Shown one piece after another: positions 1 through 8,071 of a stretch of 37,066 nt of DNA. The notes beneath the pieces are model-generated. The model had not been told where the DNA came from, made no database searches, and saw only the letters and a list, made by a program, of their open reading frames with translations. The DNA comes from DAIOGN01 sp036745245. GTDB lineage: Bacteria; Zixibacteria; MSB-5A5; JAUVRN01. Both the position numbers and the translations under genes were made by a program. The number at the start of each line of letters is the position of its first letter. The first letter of the stretch is position 1. The stretch covers positions 1-37,066 of the forward strand of contig DAIOGN010000013.1 in the NCBI GenBank assembly GCA_036745245.1. The letters are read 5' to 3'.

Positions 1-204
1 GTTCTGCAACGGGACGACCACGGTGTCGGGGCCGACGAGCGGCGGCAGCAGCGGAAGCGCCGATTCCGTGTCGTACAGCTTCACCGCGAAGAAGGCCACG
101 TCCACCGGGCCCACCGTCGACGCATCGGCGGTCGCGGTCACGCGCTGCAGCAGGGCCCGCGTCGGCGCCACCGCCTCTTCCACACACTCCCAGACCCCGG
201 GCAT
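1..204 (-). pseudogene. Partial gene: short unrelated N-terminus joined to a ketopantoate reductase (PanE/ApbA)-like segment
   Basis: The frame reads from an ATG at 204 into the window edge (68 codons, no stop). Codons from about 28 onward look like the middle of a 2-dehydropantoate 2-reductase: GPVDVAFFAVKLYDTESA, then GPDTVVVPLQN. This is the part that normally follows a roughly 70-residue Rossmann start containing GxGxxG. That start is absent: the first ~20 codons (MPGVWECVEEAVAPTRALLQ) do not resemble PanE, and divIVA ends only 7 bases upstream, leaving no room for it. The first residues instead recall the start of purine nucleoside phosphorylases, which often follow divIVA; this is a weak impression. 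It is either a truncated or chimeric gene or an assembly chimera near codon 20-25. PanE would reduce ketopantoate for CoA synthesis, but this copy could not bind NADPH normally. Confidence 0.5.
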
Positions 205-211
205 GATCGAA

Positions 212-964
212 TTAGCGGTCCGCCTTGGTCCGTGAATCCGGTACGAGGGGCGGGGGGAACACGGCCGTGGAGTCATCGACTCCCAGCGCCTCCGAAATCT
301 TGGCATCGACGTCGTCGCGCTCCACGCGCTCCGGCTGCCAGCGCCGGGGCGAACGCGAGTCGGCATCGATGCGAACGGTTTCCGGTCGCTCGGACGCGGG
401 CGTGGCGGCCGCCGGGGTCGCCTGAGCGATCGCGGGGGCGGGTTGTGCGGGCCGCGGCCGTGGCGGCTCGACGGGGCGCGGCTGGATGGCCTGCCGGGAG
501 GCCTCGCGCATGCGATCGGGCTGTTCGATCCCTTCGAGTGTGGCCAGCTGTGCGCGGCAGAAGCCGCGGAGCTGCTCGATTAAGCCCTGCTTGGCCTCGC
601 GCAGATATTTGAGGTCGCCCTCGAGTTTGCGGCTTTCGAGCTCGGCTTCGTGAATGATCTGGCGTGCCCGGCTTTCCGCCTCGCGGCGAATGGACTCCAC
701 CTCTTTCATCGAGCTGGCACGCGCCGTTTCCATGGCCTGTTCCACCGTGAACACGGCCTTCTTCAGCGCGCCTTCCTGTTCGCGGAACCGCTCCATGTCG
801 CGATCGAGGCGCGAAGTCGACTCTTCAGCCCTGCGCCGGGCTTCGAGAGCGTCTTCGAGGACCCGGGCCACGTGTTCGAGAAACTGATCTACTTCGTCGG
901 TGGCGTAGCCCCGGACACTCTTGCTGAACCGGTGCTGTCGCACGTCGTTGGGTAACAATTCCAT
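212..964 (-). CDS. divIVA: DivIVA-domain cell division/polarity protein
   Basis: This 250-residue protein begins with the DivIVA signature: a short membrane-binding start (MELLPNDVRQHRFSKSVRGY) then DEVDQFLEHVARVLEDALEARR. A coiled coil runs to about residue 145, and a Pro/Ala-rich, probably disordered tail follows (about 155-250). DivIVA/GpsB-type proteins bind curved membrane at the septum or poles and recruit division or wall-synthesis partners. The start at 964 is supported by a strong GAGGGGGGA Shine-Dalgarno a few bases upstream. It follows yggT with a 16-base gap, giving the yggS-yggT-divIVA order familiar from the ylm clusters of Gram-positives. The long Pro/Ala tail ending in TAVFPPPLVPDSR is lineage-specific in appearance. 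Confidence 0.85.
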   Translation of the reverse strand: MELLPNDVRQHRFSKSVRGYATDEVDQFLEHVARVLEDALEARRRAEESTSRLDRDMERFREQEGALKKAVFTVEQAMETARASSMKEVESIRREAESRARQIIHEAELESRKLEGDLKYLREAKQGLIEQLRGFCRAQLATLEGIEQPDRMREASRQAIQPRPVEPPRPRPAQPAPAIAQATPAAATPASERPETVRIDADSRSPRRWQPERVERDDVDAKISEALGVDDSTAVFPPPLVPDSRTKADR

Positions 965-980
965 GAGGTATCCCCCCTCG

Positions 981-1259
981 TTAGAACAGCGTGTAGAGAA
1001 TCCTGAAGATGAACCCTCGGGCCAGCAAAATCAAGATCAATGCCACCCAGGGTGAAAAGTCGATCCCGCTGTGCGGCAAAAACCTGCGAATCGGCGCCAG
1101 CAGGGGCTCGGTGAGACGCCACACCCAGAACACCAGGGTGTTGCGCACATTCGGATAGATCCACGACAGGGCCACGCGCACGATCACGAGGACCACAAGC
1201 GAGTTGAGGAACAGCTCGGTCGTGCGCCAAAGGACACCTCCCAGTTCGGACATTACCAT
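981..1259 (-). CDS. yggT: YggT family small membrane protein
   Basis: A protein of about 92 residues with two hydrophobic segments around a central conserved block. The first segment is LFLNSLVVLVIVRVALSWIY; the block WRLTEPLLAPIRRFLP with GIDFSPWVALILILL is the YggT/YlmG signature. Family members are inner-membrane proteins linked to division-site or membrane organisation (YlmG in Firmicutes and plastids); no enzymatic role is known. The start is placed at the ATG at 1259, just after the yggS stop codon; another ATG at 1253 is equally possible. A longer frame from 1280 would overlap yggS and is unlikely. Tight packing with yggS and divIVA suggests one transcript. Confidence 0.85.
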   Translation of the reverse strand: MVMSELGGVLWRTTELFLNSLVVLVIVRVALSWIYPNVRNTLVFWVWRLTEPLLAPIRRFLPHSGIDFSPWVALILILLARGFIFRILYTLF

Positions 1260-1260
1260 T

Positions 1261-1959
1261 CTACCCGGTGCGATCGCCAAAGATGGCCGTCCCCACGCGA
1301 ATCCAGTCGGCTCCGCATTCGACGGCCCACACCCAGTCGCCCGACATGCCCATGGACAGGACGGACATGGAGCCGGGAGGCAACTGCGCCCCCCACTCCT
1401 CCCTCAGCCGGGCACAGCACTCGAACGCCTTGCGTGTGCTGCGCTCGTCCATGGTGACCGGTCCCATGGTCATGAGCCCGGAGAGCCGCAGGGCGGGTTG
1501 GGCCGCCACCGCCTCGAGCACGCTGGCCAGCTCCGCAGGCGAGCACCCCGACTTCTGAGCCTCGGAGGTGGTATTTACCTGCACGAGCACCCCCATCTTC
1601 TTGTCGGCTTCCCGGGCCGCCCGGCCGAGCGAGTTGGCCACCCTGGCGGAATCCACCGATTGCACCCAGTCGAACAGGCGGGCCGCGGCATGGGCTTTGT
1701 TGGTTTGCAGGTGCCCCACAAGATGCCACACGGGCCGGGGACGCACAGAATCGATCTTCGCCGCGGCTTCCTGAACGCGATTTTCTCCGAACTCGGACAG
1801 GCCCGCCGCCATGGCTTCCTGCACCTCCTCCGCAGAACGGGTCTTGGACACGGCGATCACCTTGATACGCGAGACGTCGCGACCAGAGGAGGTGCAGGCA
1901 ACCCGCAGTTCCTCCAGCAGTGCTGCGGAGCGTTCACGGATGGAGACTGTGTCGTTCAT
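1261..1959 (-). CDS. yggS: YggS/PROSC family PLP homeostasis protein
   Basis: This 232-residue protein has the alanine-racemase N-terminal barrel fold of the YggS family. The PLP lysine is K39 in VIAVSKTRSAEEV. Conserved blocks FGENRVQEAAAK, WHLVGHLQTNK, VLVQVNTTSEAQKSG, GLMTMGP and LSMGMSGDWVWAVECGADWIRVGTAIFG all match the family. YggS binds PLP without known catalysis and buffers PLP and amino-acid pools. Length is normal for the family. It is the first gene of the division cluster, preceded by a good minus-strand promoter at 2012-2041. The sequence before the ATG (GGAAACGC) is a weak ribosome site. Confidence 0.92.
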   Translation of the reverse strand: MNDTVSIRERSAALLEELRVACTSSGRDVSRIKVIAVSKTRSAEEVQEAMAAGLSEFGENRVQEAAAKIDSVRPRPVWHLVGHLQTNKAHAAARLFDWVQSVDSARVANSLGRAAREADKKMGVLVQVNTTSEAQKSGCSPAELASVLEAVAAQPALRLSGLMTMGPVTMDERSTRKAFECCARLREEWGAQLPPGSMSVLSMGMSGDWVWAVECGADWIRVGTAIFGDRTG

Positions 1960-2011
1960 GCGTTTCCGATTGAGTGCCGGCCTGCCCCACGCCGAATCGG
2001 CACCGCCGTGG

Positions 2012-2041
2012 AATTAAGCCCGGCCGAGCCGGGCGCGTCAA
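2012..2041 (-). promoter_or_regulatory. Predicted sigma-70-type promoter for yggS-yggT-divIVA
   Basis: On the minus strand, TTGACG (2041-2036) and TTAATT (2017-2012) are separated by 18 bases. The spacer itself is an inverted repeat, GCCCGG-CCGAG-CCGGGC (2018-2034), lying where a regulator could bind. The -10 is about 55 bases upstream of the yggS ATG. The box match is seen in the sequence; activity is inferred. Confidence 0.55.
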
Positions 2042-2062
2042 GGCAGGCTCCATCGCGGCCCC

Positions 2063-2091
2063 TTGCGGGATTCCGGCGGGTGCCCTATATT
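2063..2091 (+). promoter_or_regulatory. Predicted sigma-70-type promoter for the tandem dockerin genes
   Basis: TTGCGG (2063-2068), an exact 17-base spacer, and TATATT (2086-2091) lie upstream of the first dockerin gene, leaving a leader of about 135 bases. The promoter is divergent from the yggS promoter, with only about 20 bases between the two -35 boxes. The A/T-rich -10 stands out from the GC-rich surroundings. Confidence 0.55.
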
Positions 2092-2231
2092 TGGCTGTTT
2101 CTTCTGACATCCACGGCCCGGTATTGGTGTTCCTTCCGAGGGCTGTGCAGAAGGCCGGTGCGGCTGGGTGAGCAGCCCGCCCGCTGGTCCACGTGATATC
2201 CACTTCGGTTCAGACGACAGGACGAGGATTA

Positions 2232-3634
2232 ATGACACGCTGGGTTTCGCGGTTGAATTGGCGGGCGCGCCTTCGGCCGGCCCTCTGGCAGGCCGGACTG
2301 CTTCTGTCTCTTTTTCTGCCGGGACTGGCGTACGGCCAGTTTTACAAGTACTTCTGGTATCCGGGCACGGGGCTTTTGCCCGAAGAGACCTGCCCCCGTT
2401 GGACTCTCCTGAATACAGCCGACGTCGAGATCCCCGATTACAATCCGGTGCGCCTGAGGCTGAACACGTCCTCCTCCGGCGAAGTCATGAGCTACACTCT
2501 GCAGGACCCCGGCTTCAACGTTTCCTTCGGTGGCGTCTATTACATCGAGTTTCGCATGCGTTACGTCTCAGGAAACACCACGGACAGTTCGCGCCGCGTG
2601 GCCTCGGTGCTCTTCCAGACGCAGGATCCCATCGGGGGCGATCCGCTGGGCAATATCCTGTGGATCGGCAAAGACGATATCTTTCTCTGGTCGGCGGATG
2701 CCACGATCGGTCCGCGCGCCTTTGTGGACACCGACGACGCCTACCACACCTATTTGATCGAATGGGACGTCGAGGGGAGTGTCGTCCGGGTGTACAGGGA
2801 CGGCTCCGTCATTCCCACGTTGACTGGAATTCAGTTCAATCGGCCGCAGTGGACGACGGAGGCCCGAATCGCGTGGGGGCATCAGTTTTTCGGCGCCCAG
2901 GGGGAAAGCCGCTGGCAGTACATGGCTCACAGCCTCGATGGTCCAAACGGTGGCGGCGACGAGGACGGCATCCCCGACTCGTGCGACAATTGCGCGAACT
3001 ACAACCCCACGCAGGACGACATCGATGCGGACGGGGTGGGCAACTTGTGCGATTCCAACGACTCCCTCCAGATCCGCCTGCTCTCTCCGGTGGACATGGT
3101 GGTGACTGACCCCGCGCTCGACTCCATCGGCAAGACGTTCAATGTAATCGGAGACGGTTCATCGTACACCGACAACACCGACGTCAGCGGTGACGGCGAT
3201 CCGGACGACATCGTCTCCATCCCCCGGCCCAAGGCCGGCCCTTACTTTGTGCGCATCTTTGCAGAGCCGGGTGCGANNNNNNNNNNGCGAACCCCAACGA
3301 CCAATACACGCTTACGATCCGTATCAACGGCAACCAGCTGATCATCCCCGAGGGTCACCAGGACGCTTCCGTGAGCAGCCTTCCGGCGGTGTTCGTGTGG
3401 AATTCGGCCGGCACGCTGTGCGGCGACGTGAACGCCGACAACCGGTTTTCGGCGTCGGACTTGATCTACCTGGTGAACCACGTGTTCAAGGGGGGGCCCG
3501 GTCCCGTGGTTCCCGGTCACGGCGACACCAATTGCGACAACGTCACCACGTCGGCCGACATCATCCGCCTGGTCAACTTTGTGTTCAAGAGCGGTACGCC
3601 GCCCTGCTCCCGCACGGCGGACTTTCCTTCGTGA
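2232..3634 (+). CDS. Secreted lectin-like/dockerin protein, tandem copy 1 (interrupted by an assembly gap)
   Basis: The start is the ATG at 2232, preceded by GAGG. A signal peptide (GLLLSLFLPGLAYG, then QFYKYFW) is followed by a concanavalin/LamG-like beta-sandwich of about 220 residues with blocks VYYIEFRMRYVSG, ILWIGKDDIFLWSAD, YHTYLIEWD and VVRVYRDGS. Next comes a thrombospondin-3-type calcium motif (DEDGIPDSCDNC ... NPTQDDIDADGVGNLCD), a beta module (LLSPVDMVVTDP ... NDQYTLTI), and two dockerin-like calcium loops (GDVNADNRFSASDLIYLVNHVF; GDTNCDNVTTSADIIRLVNFVF). The 10-N gap at 3277-3286 breaks the frame. The downstream part is in the frame starting at 3287, so the true missing length must be 2 modulo 3 if the gene is intact. 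It is paralogous to the next gene. The ligand is unknown; cell-surface or extracellular location is inferred. Confidence 0.75.
3277..3286. other. Scaffold gap (10 N) inside dockerin gene copy 1
   Basis: Ten unknown bases lie within the coding region. Comparison with the paralog (EPLADPNDQYTL at the same place) shows both sides belong to one gene and that very few residues, perhaps one, are missing. The gap size is therefore a placeholder. Confidence 0.95.
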
Positions 3635-3779
3635 AGAGCCGGAGGAACCAGGCCGACGCATCCGGGTTGCACTTCCCGACCTTCGCCGCCGGCCGCTGTA
3701 GTTCCATAGGGCGGCATGACCCGGACCTCGTGGCGCCTCTCGTACCGCCGGAGCGAATCCGGCCCTGTGGAAGGGACGT

Positions 3780-5174
3780 ATGACCATGGCACCTGACTCG
3801 ACCGTGAACAAGCGAGCCCGCCGGATGCGCATGGCCGGCCTGGGCGTGTGGGCACTCCTGCTCACGGCCGCGCTTCCGGGCACGTCCCTGGCGCAGTTCT
3901 ACAACTACGTGTGGTACCCCGGCACGGGGCTGCGACCCAACGAAACGTGTCCGCGCTGGACGTTGTTCAATTCTGCGGTCCCCGAGGTTCCCGATTACAA
4001 TCCGGTGCGGCTGAAGCTGGCCACGTCGGCCACCGGGGAGATCATGATGTACACGGAGCAGGGTCCGGACTTCTATCCCACAAATGAAGGCGAGGTGTAC
4101 ATCCAGTTTCGGATGCGTTACGTCTCGGGCAGCACTAACGACAGCGCCCGCCGCGTCGCAAGCGTGCTGTTCCAGACCTCCGGCGGCGCCAGCGCCAAGG
4201 GCAACATCCTGTGGATCGGCCAGGACGAGATCTTTCTCTGGTCCGCCGACGGAGTCGTGGGCGCACACGCTGTTGTGGACACGGACAATTCCTATCACAC
4301 CTACCGGATCGAGTGGGATCAAGCCACTCACGCGATTACGGTCTATCGTGACGGCGCCGGCGTCCCCACATTGACGGGGCTCGGGTTCACCCGGCCACAG
4401 TGGACCAGTGAAGCCCGCATCGTCTGGGGCCACCAGTATTTCGGGGCCCAGGGCGAGACCCGCTGGCAGCTCTTCTCACATTCGTTTTACGGACCGTACG
4501 ACGACGACGGCGACTCCGGAGTTCCCGACTCCTGCGACAACTGTCCAGGGATCGGCAATCCCAATCAGGATGACATTGACCACGACGGTGTGGGCGACGT
4601 GTGCGACGTCAACGACACGCTCCGGATCTCCCTGCTTTCGCCCGTGGACATGGTGGTGACCGACCCGGCGCAGGACTCCATCGGGAAAACGTTTAACATC
4701 ATCCAGGAAGGATCCACCTACACGGACAACACGGATGTCAGCGGCGATGGCGATGCCGACGACATCGTGAGCATTCCCCGGCCGCTGGCCGGTCAGTATA
4801 TCGTCCGCATCTTCCCGGAGCCGCTCGCCGACCCGAACGACCAGTACACCCTCACGATCCGCATCAACGGCAACCAGCTCATCATTCCCGAGGGTCACCA
4901 GGACGCTTCCGTGAGCAGCCTCCCCGCGGTGTTCGTGTGGAACTCGGCGGGCACGATGTGCGGCGACGTGAATGCCGACAGTCGCTTTTCGGCCTCCGAC
5001 GTGATCTCTCTGGTGAACTTCGTGTTCAAGGGGGGAGCGGGCCCGGTGGTACCCGGTCACGGCGACACCAACTGCGACAACGTCACCACGTCGGCGGACA
5101 TCATCCGCCTGGTGAATTTTGTGTTCAAGAGCGGCACGCCGCCCTGCTCGCGGACGGCGGATTTTCCTTCGTAA
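3780..5174 (+). CDS. Secreted lectin-like/dockerin protein, tandem copy 2
   Basis: An intact 464-residue paralog of the preceding gene with the same order of parts. It has a signal peptide (LGVWALLLTAALPGTSLA, then QFYNYVWYPG) and a LamG/concanavalin-like domain (about 40-240; VYIQFRMRYVSG, ILWIGQDEIFLWSAD, YHTYRIEWD, AITVYRDG). A thrombospondin-3-like calcium segment follows (DDDGDSGVPDSCDNC; DDIDHDGVGDVCD), then a beta module, then two dockerin-type loops ending CSRTADFPS. The start is the ATG at 3780; another in-frame ATG lies two codons later. It sits 145 bases after copy 1. Over the last ~108 residues the copies differ at only about six positions, although many codons differ silently. 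Secretion and calcium binding are inferred from motifs; no catalytic site is recognisable. Confidence 0.82.
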   Translation: MTMAPDSTVNKRARRMRMAGLGVWALLLTAALPGTSLAQFYNYVWYPGTGLRPNETCPRWTLFNSAVPEVPDYNPVRLKLATSATGEIMMYTEQGPDFYPTNEGEVYIQFRMRYVSGSTNDSARRVASVLFQTSGGASAKGNILWIGQDEIFLWSADGVVGAHAVVDTDNSYHTYRIEWDQATHAITVYRDGAGVPTLTGLGFTRPQWTSEARIVWGHQYFGAQGETRWQLFSHSFYGPYDDDGDSGVPDSCDNCPGIGNPNQDDIDHDGVGDVCDVNDTLRISLLSPVDMVVTDPAQDSIGKTFNIIQEGSTYTDNTDVSGDGDADDIVSIPRPLAGQYIVRIFPEPLADPNDQYTLTIRINGNQLIIPEGHQDASVSSLPAVFVWNSAGTMCGDVNADSRFSASDVISLVNFVFKGGAGPVVPGHGDTNCDNVTTSADIIRLVNFVFKSGTPPCSRTADFPS

Positions 5175-5189
5175 GTTGGATCGGGGGGA

Positions 5190-5549
5190 CTAGCGGTTCA
5201 CGCGCTCGATGAGCGCGCGCACGTCTTCCATCTTGAACGGCTTGGCCAGGAAGCCGTCGGCCATCTCGCGCACCGTGCGGTCGTCTTCCGCCGTGAGATG
5301 GTATCCCGAAATCACCACCACCGGAATCTCCGGGCTCTGCGCCTTGATGGAGCGCAGAAGTTCCACGCCCGTCATTCTCGGCATGCGCAGATCGGTGATC
5401 ACGAGCCCGATGGATTCTTCCACCAGGCTCCGAAGCGCGGTCTCACCGTCCTGCACCGTGATGGCGTCGACGTTGAACACGTCGAGCATCTCCACCAGCA
5501 CGTGGGCCATAGGCACGTTGTCGTCGACGATGAGAGCTTTGCTTCGCAT
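5190..5549 (-). CDS. Single-domain response regulator (CheY-like receiver)
   Basis: A stand-alone 119-residue receiver domain. The acidic pocket is D9-D10 (IVDDN), the phospho-acceptor is D53 (LVITDLRMP), the switch Ser is S81 (VVVISG) and the conserved Lys is K103 (FLAKPF). No output domain follows, so it would act by protein-protein contact or within a phosphorelay. The start at 5549 is chosen because a GAGAGG site lies about 9 bases upstream; the longer open frame upstream shows no family similarity. No histidine kinase is nearby. It lies 72 bases beyond hflX on the same strand and converges on the dockerin gene. Confidence 0.88.
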   Translation of the reverse strand: MRSKALIVDDNVPMAHVLVEMLDVFNVDAITVQDGETALRSLVEESIGLVITDLRMPRMTGVELLRSIKAQSPEIPVVVISGYHLTAEDDRTVREMADGFLAKPFKMEDVRALIERVNR

Positions 5550-5622
5550 GGCGGCCTCTCTACCTGTATCGGCCGTTTTCCGCAGGGAGGTTAGAGTCCG
5601 GGCCCGGGTCGCAAAGACGATT

Positions 5623-6750
5623 CTAGAGGCCGAGCCGGTCGCGGACGGCCAGGGACAGCGCGGATAGCCCCTCTCCGGTGGTGGCTGAACAGGAGAGCGA
5701 CGGGTCGGGCTCCAGGAGAGTGGTGAGTTCCAGAACCCTTTGTCTGTCAACAAGATCCGACTTATTGAGCACCCACAATCGGGGTATGTGCTCCGACCCC
5801 AGATCGGCGATCACCCGTTTCACCTCATCTATATGGGAGGCCGCCCCGGGATGGGACAGGTCGAGCACCCCCAAAAGCAGGTCGGCATAGGTCACCTCCT
5901 CGAGCGTGGACCGGAAGCTGGCCACCAGCTGCGGCGGCAGCTTGCTCACGAATCCCACGGTGTCCACAAGCACCACTTCCGCCCCCTGGCTCCCGTCCTG
6001 CGTGCGCAGGTGTACGCGCGACGACTTCGCATCGAGAGAACTGAACATGCGGTTCTCCGACAGCACGGAGAGCCGCGAGAGCCGGTTGAACAGGGACGAC
6101 TTCCCCGCGTTCGTATAGCCCAGAAGCGCGCACACCTTCACGTGCTGCCGGCGCCGCGTGCGCTGAACTTCCCGGGATCGTTCGATCTTGTCGAGAATCT
6201 TCTTGAGGTGCGAGATGCGCGTGCGCACGAGGCGGCGGTCCACTTCCAGCTGCGTTTCGCCGGGCCCCTTCGTGCCGACGCCGCCCACCTGCCGGGAGAA
6301 GTGCTCCCACAGTCCCGTGAGGCGCGGCAACAGATACTCGAGTTGCGCCAGCTCCACCTGGGTCTTGGCTTCGCGCGTGCGCGCCCGGCGCGCGAAGATG
6401 TCGAGCACCAGGTTGCCGCGATCGAGCACCTTGCACTGGCAGAGTTCCTCCAGGTTGCGAACCTGGGCGGGGGTGAGGGTCTCGTCGAAAATCACGGCGC
6501 CGACCTCGGCGTCGGAGGCGCGGGCGCGGATTTCCTCCGACTTCCCTTTGCCTACGAACCAGGCCGGATCGCGTCGCTGCACCGGCGCCAGGAGTCGCCC
6601 GGCCACGTCCAGGTCGGCCGAGCGCGCGAGTGCTTCGAGCTCTGCTAAGTCGGATTCGGCTCGCGCACGCGACTGCCGGCCGTGGCGGATCCCCACCAGA
6701 AACGCCCGCTCGGCTCGCTGTTTTCTGGGAACGAAGTAGGATTTCGGCAC
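5623..6750 (-). CDS. hflX: GTPase HflX (ribosome-associated)
   Basis: HflX is a translational GTPase that binds the 50S subunit and splits stalled ribosomes under stress. The N-terminal HflX domain shows FLVGI, AGRLLAPVQRRDPAWFVGKGKSEE and FDETLTPAQVRNLEE. A helical linker carries KTQVELAQLEYLLPRL and GPGETQLEVDRR. The Obg-like G domain has G1 GYTNAGKSSLFN (near residue 210), G3 DTVGF and G4 NKSD. Length (about 375) is somewhat short but normal without the C-terminal extension. The start is uncertain: a GTG at 6750 lies just after the upstream gene's stop, whereas the ATG at 6816 would overlap that gene by about 49 bases. It is last in the mfd-parvulin-hflX run. Confidence 0.93.
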   Translation of the reverse strand: MPKSYFVPRKQRAERAFLVGIRHGRQSRARAESDLAELEALARSADLDVAGRLLAPVQRRDPAWFVGKGKSEEIRARASDAEVGAVIFDETLTPAQVRNLEELCQCKVLDRGNLVLDIFARRARTREAKTQVELAQLEYLLPRLTGLWEHFSRQVGGVGTKGPGETQLEVDRRLVRTRISHLKKILDKIERSREVQRTRRRQHVKVCALLGYTNAGKSSLFNRLSRLSVLSENRMFSSLDAKSSRVHLRTQDGSQGAEVVLVDTVGFVSKLPPQLVASFRSTLEEVTYADLLLGVLDLSHPGAASHIDEVKRVIADLGSEHIPRLWVLNKSDLVDRQRVLELTTLLEPDPSLSCSATTGEGLSALSLAVRDRLGL

Positions 6751-6767
6751 GTGCGGAGGAGGCGCGG

Positions 6768-8069
6768 CTACAACCGCACGTCCACGTAGTAATCCTGACG
6801 CAGTCGCTGCACCCACTCCTCCACGGTGCGCCCCGTCTTCTCGCGCCGCGCCATTTCGGTAAGGTCCTTGCGGTCGAGTTCGAGATCGTAGGGTCGGTCG
6901 TCGCGGCGGTCGACGATCTTGAGCACGTGAATCCCTTCGTCGGCGGCAATGGGATCGGGGAAGGAGCCGGCCGGCAACGTTCCGATGCCGGCCGCGAAGT
7001 TCTCGGGCAGAGACGACAACGCGATCCAGCCCAGGTCCCCGCCCGAGGAGGCCGTGGTCGAATCGATAGAGAACTGCTTGGCGAGCGCTCCGAAGTCTTC
7101 CCCTGCCACCAGCCGGTCGCGGATTGCGCGCGCCTCCGAGAGGGCGTGCTCCAGATCTTCGGGTGAGTACCGGATGCGCAGCAGGATGTGCTCGGCGTGC
7201 ACGCGGCCGCCGTCACGATCCAGCGACTTGATGATGTGCAGTCCGAACTGCGTTTTCACCACGCCCGACACCTCGCCTTTGGCCAGGCCGAACGCGGCCC
7301 GCTCGAACTCAGGCACCATCACTCCCTTGCCGAACCACCCCAGGTCGCCGCCGGAGGAGGCCGAACCGTCCGCGGAATAACGCCGGGCCAGATCTTCGAA
7401 CGGGGTCCCGGCCGTGATGGAGTCGCGCAGGGACTCAGCGAAGCGCGTGATGGAATCGATCGTAGCATCGGACAGGACCACGGGATGAAGGATGGTCCAC
7501 AGGTGTACGCCGGCCACCTGCTGCGGCAGGCTGTCGCGGAAACGCTCGTAGAAAGCGTCCACCTCGGGCGCCGACACCTCCACATCTCGCACCCGCGATT
7601 GGATGAGCTTCTGCTTGAGCAGCTGGTTTCTCACTTCCGTGCGGTAGCGCCGCCGCAGTTCGGCCAGCGTGAGACCCTCCGCGGCCAGCTGCTTGTAGAA
7701 ATCCTCGGGCGAGGGAAATTGACTCTGGATGCGCGTGATGTGCTCCTCCAGTTCCCGCTCCACCTCGGCGTCGGAGACGCTGATGGCCGTGTCGCGCTCG
7801 GCCTGGATCAGCATGAGCCGATCGGACACCATCTGATCGAGGAGATCGCGCCTCATCTCGTCCCTGCGCGCCGAGTCGGCCAGGTCCATTCCCTGCTGCG
7901 ACGCCGTCATGACCAGCTGCGATTCGAGTTCGGATTCGAGGATGATGTGGCTGCCCACCACAGCCACGATGCGATCGAGTACGTCGGCCCCTGCGGGACC
8001 GCCGGACAACGCGAGGACGAGCGCCGCGGCCGGTAGAAGGCACGCGGTTCCGTGTCGCCTCAGATTCAG
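6768..8069 (-). CDS. surA: SurA-like periplasmic peptidyl-prolyl isomerase (two parvulin domains)
   Basis: About 433 residues with SurA architecture: a signal-like start (ACLLPAAALVLALSGGPAGA), a SurA N-terminal chaperone region (DRIVAVVGSHIILESELE ...), then two parvulin domains. The first carries SASSGGDLGWFGKG and QFGLHIIKSLDR; the second carries VHAEHILLRI, ASSGGDLGWIAL and EGIHVLKIVDRRDD. SurA chaperones outer-membrane proteins through the periplasm, implying a diderm cell. The start is odd. No ATG, GTG or TTG precedes the signal sequence in this frame, but in-frame CTG codons at 8069 and 8063 lie about 11-17 bases after an AAGGAG motif (8086-8081). A CTG start, or a sequence error, is proposed. 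The gene overlaps the stop of the upstream parvulin lipoprotein, suggesting coupled translation. Confidence 0.85.
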   Translation of the reverse strand: MNLRRHGTACLLPAAALVLALSGGPAGADVLDRIVAVVGSHIILESELESQLVMTASQQGMDLADSARRDEMRRDLLDQMVSDRLMLIQAERDTAISVSDAEVERELEEHITRIQSQFPSPEDFYKQLAAEGLTLAELRRRYRTEVRNQLLKQKLIQSRVRDVEVSAPEVDAFYERFRDSLPQQVAGVHLWTILHPVVLSDATIDSITRFAESLRDSITAGTPFEDLARRYSADGSASSGGDLGWFGKGVMVPEFERAAFGLAKGEVSGVVKTQFGLHIIKSLDRDGGRVHAEHILLRIRYSPEDLEHALSEARAIRDRLVAGEDFGALAKQFSIDSTTASSGGDLGWIALSSLPENFAAGIGTLPAGSFPDPIAADEGIHVLKIVDRRDDRPYDLELDRKDLTEMARREKTGRTVEEWVQRLRQDYYVDVRL

Positions 8070-8071
8070 AT

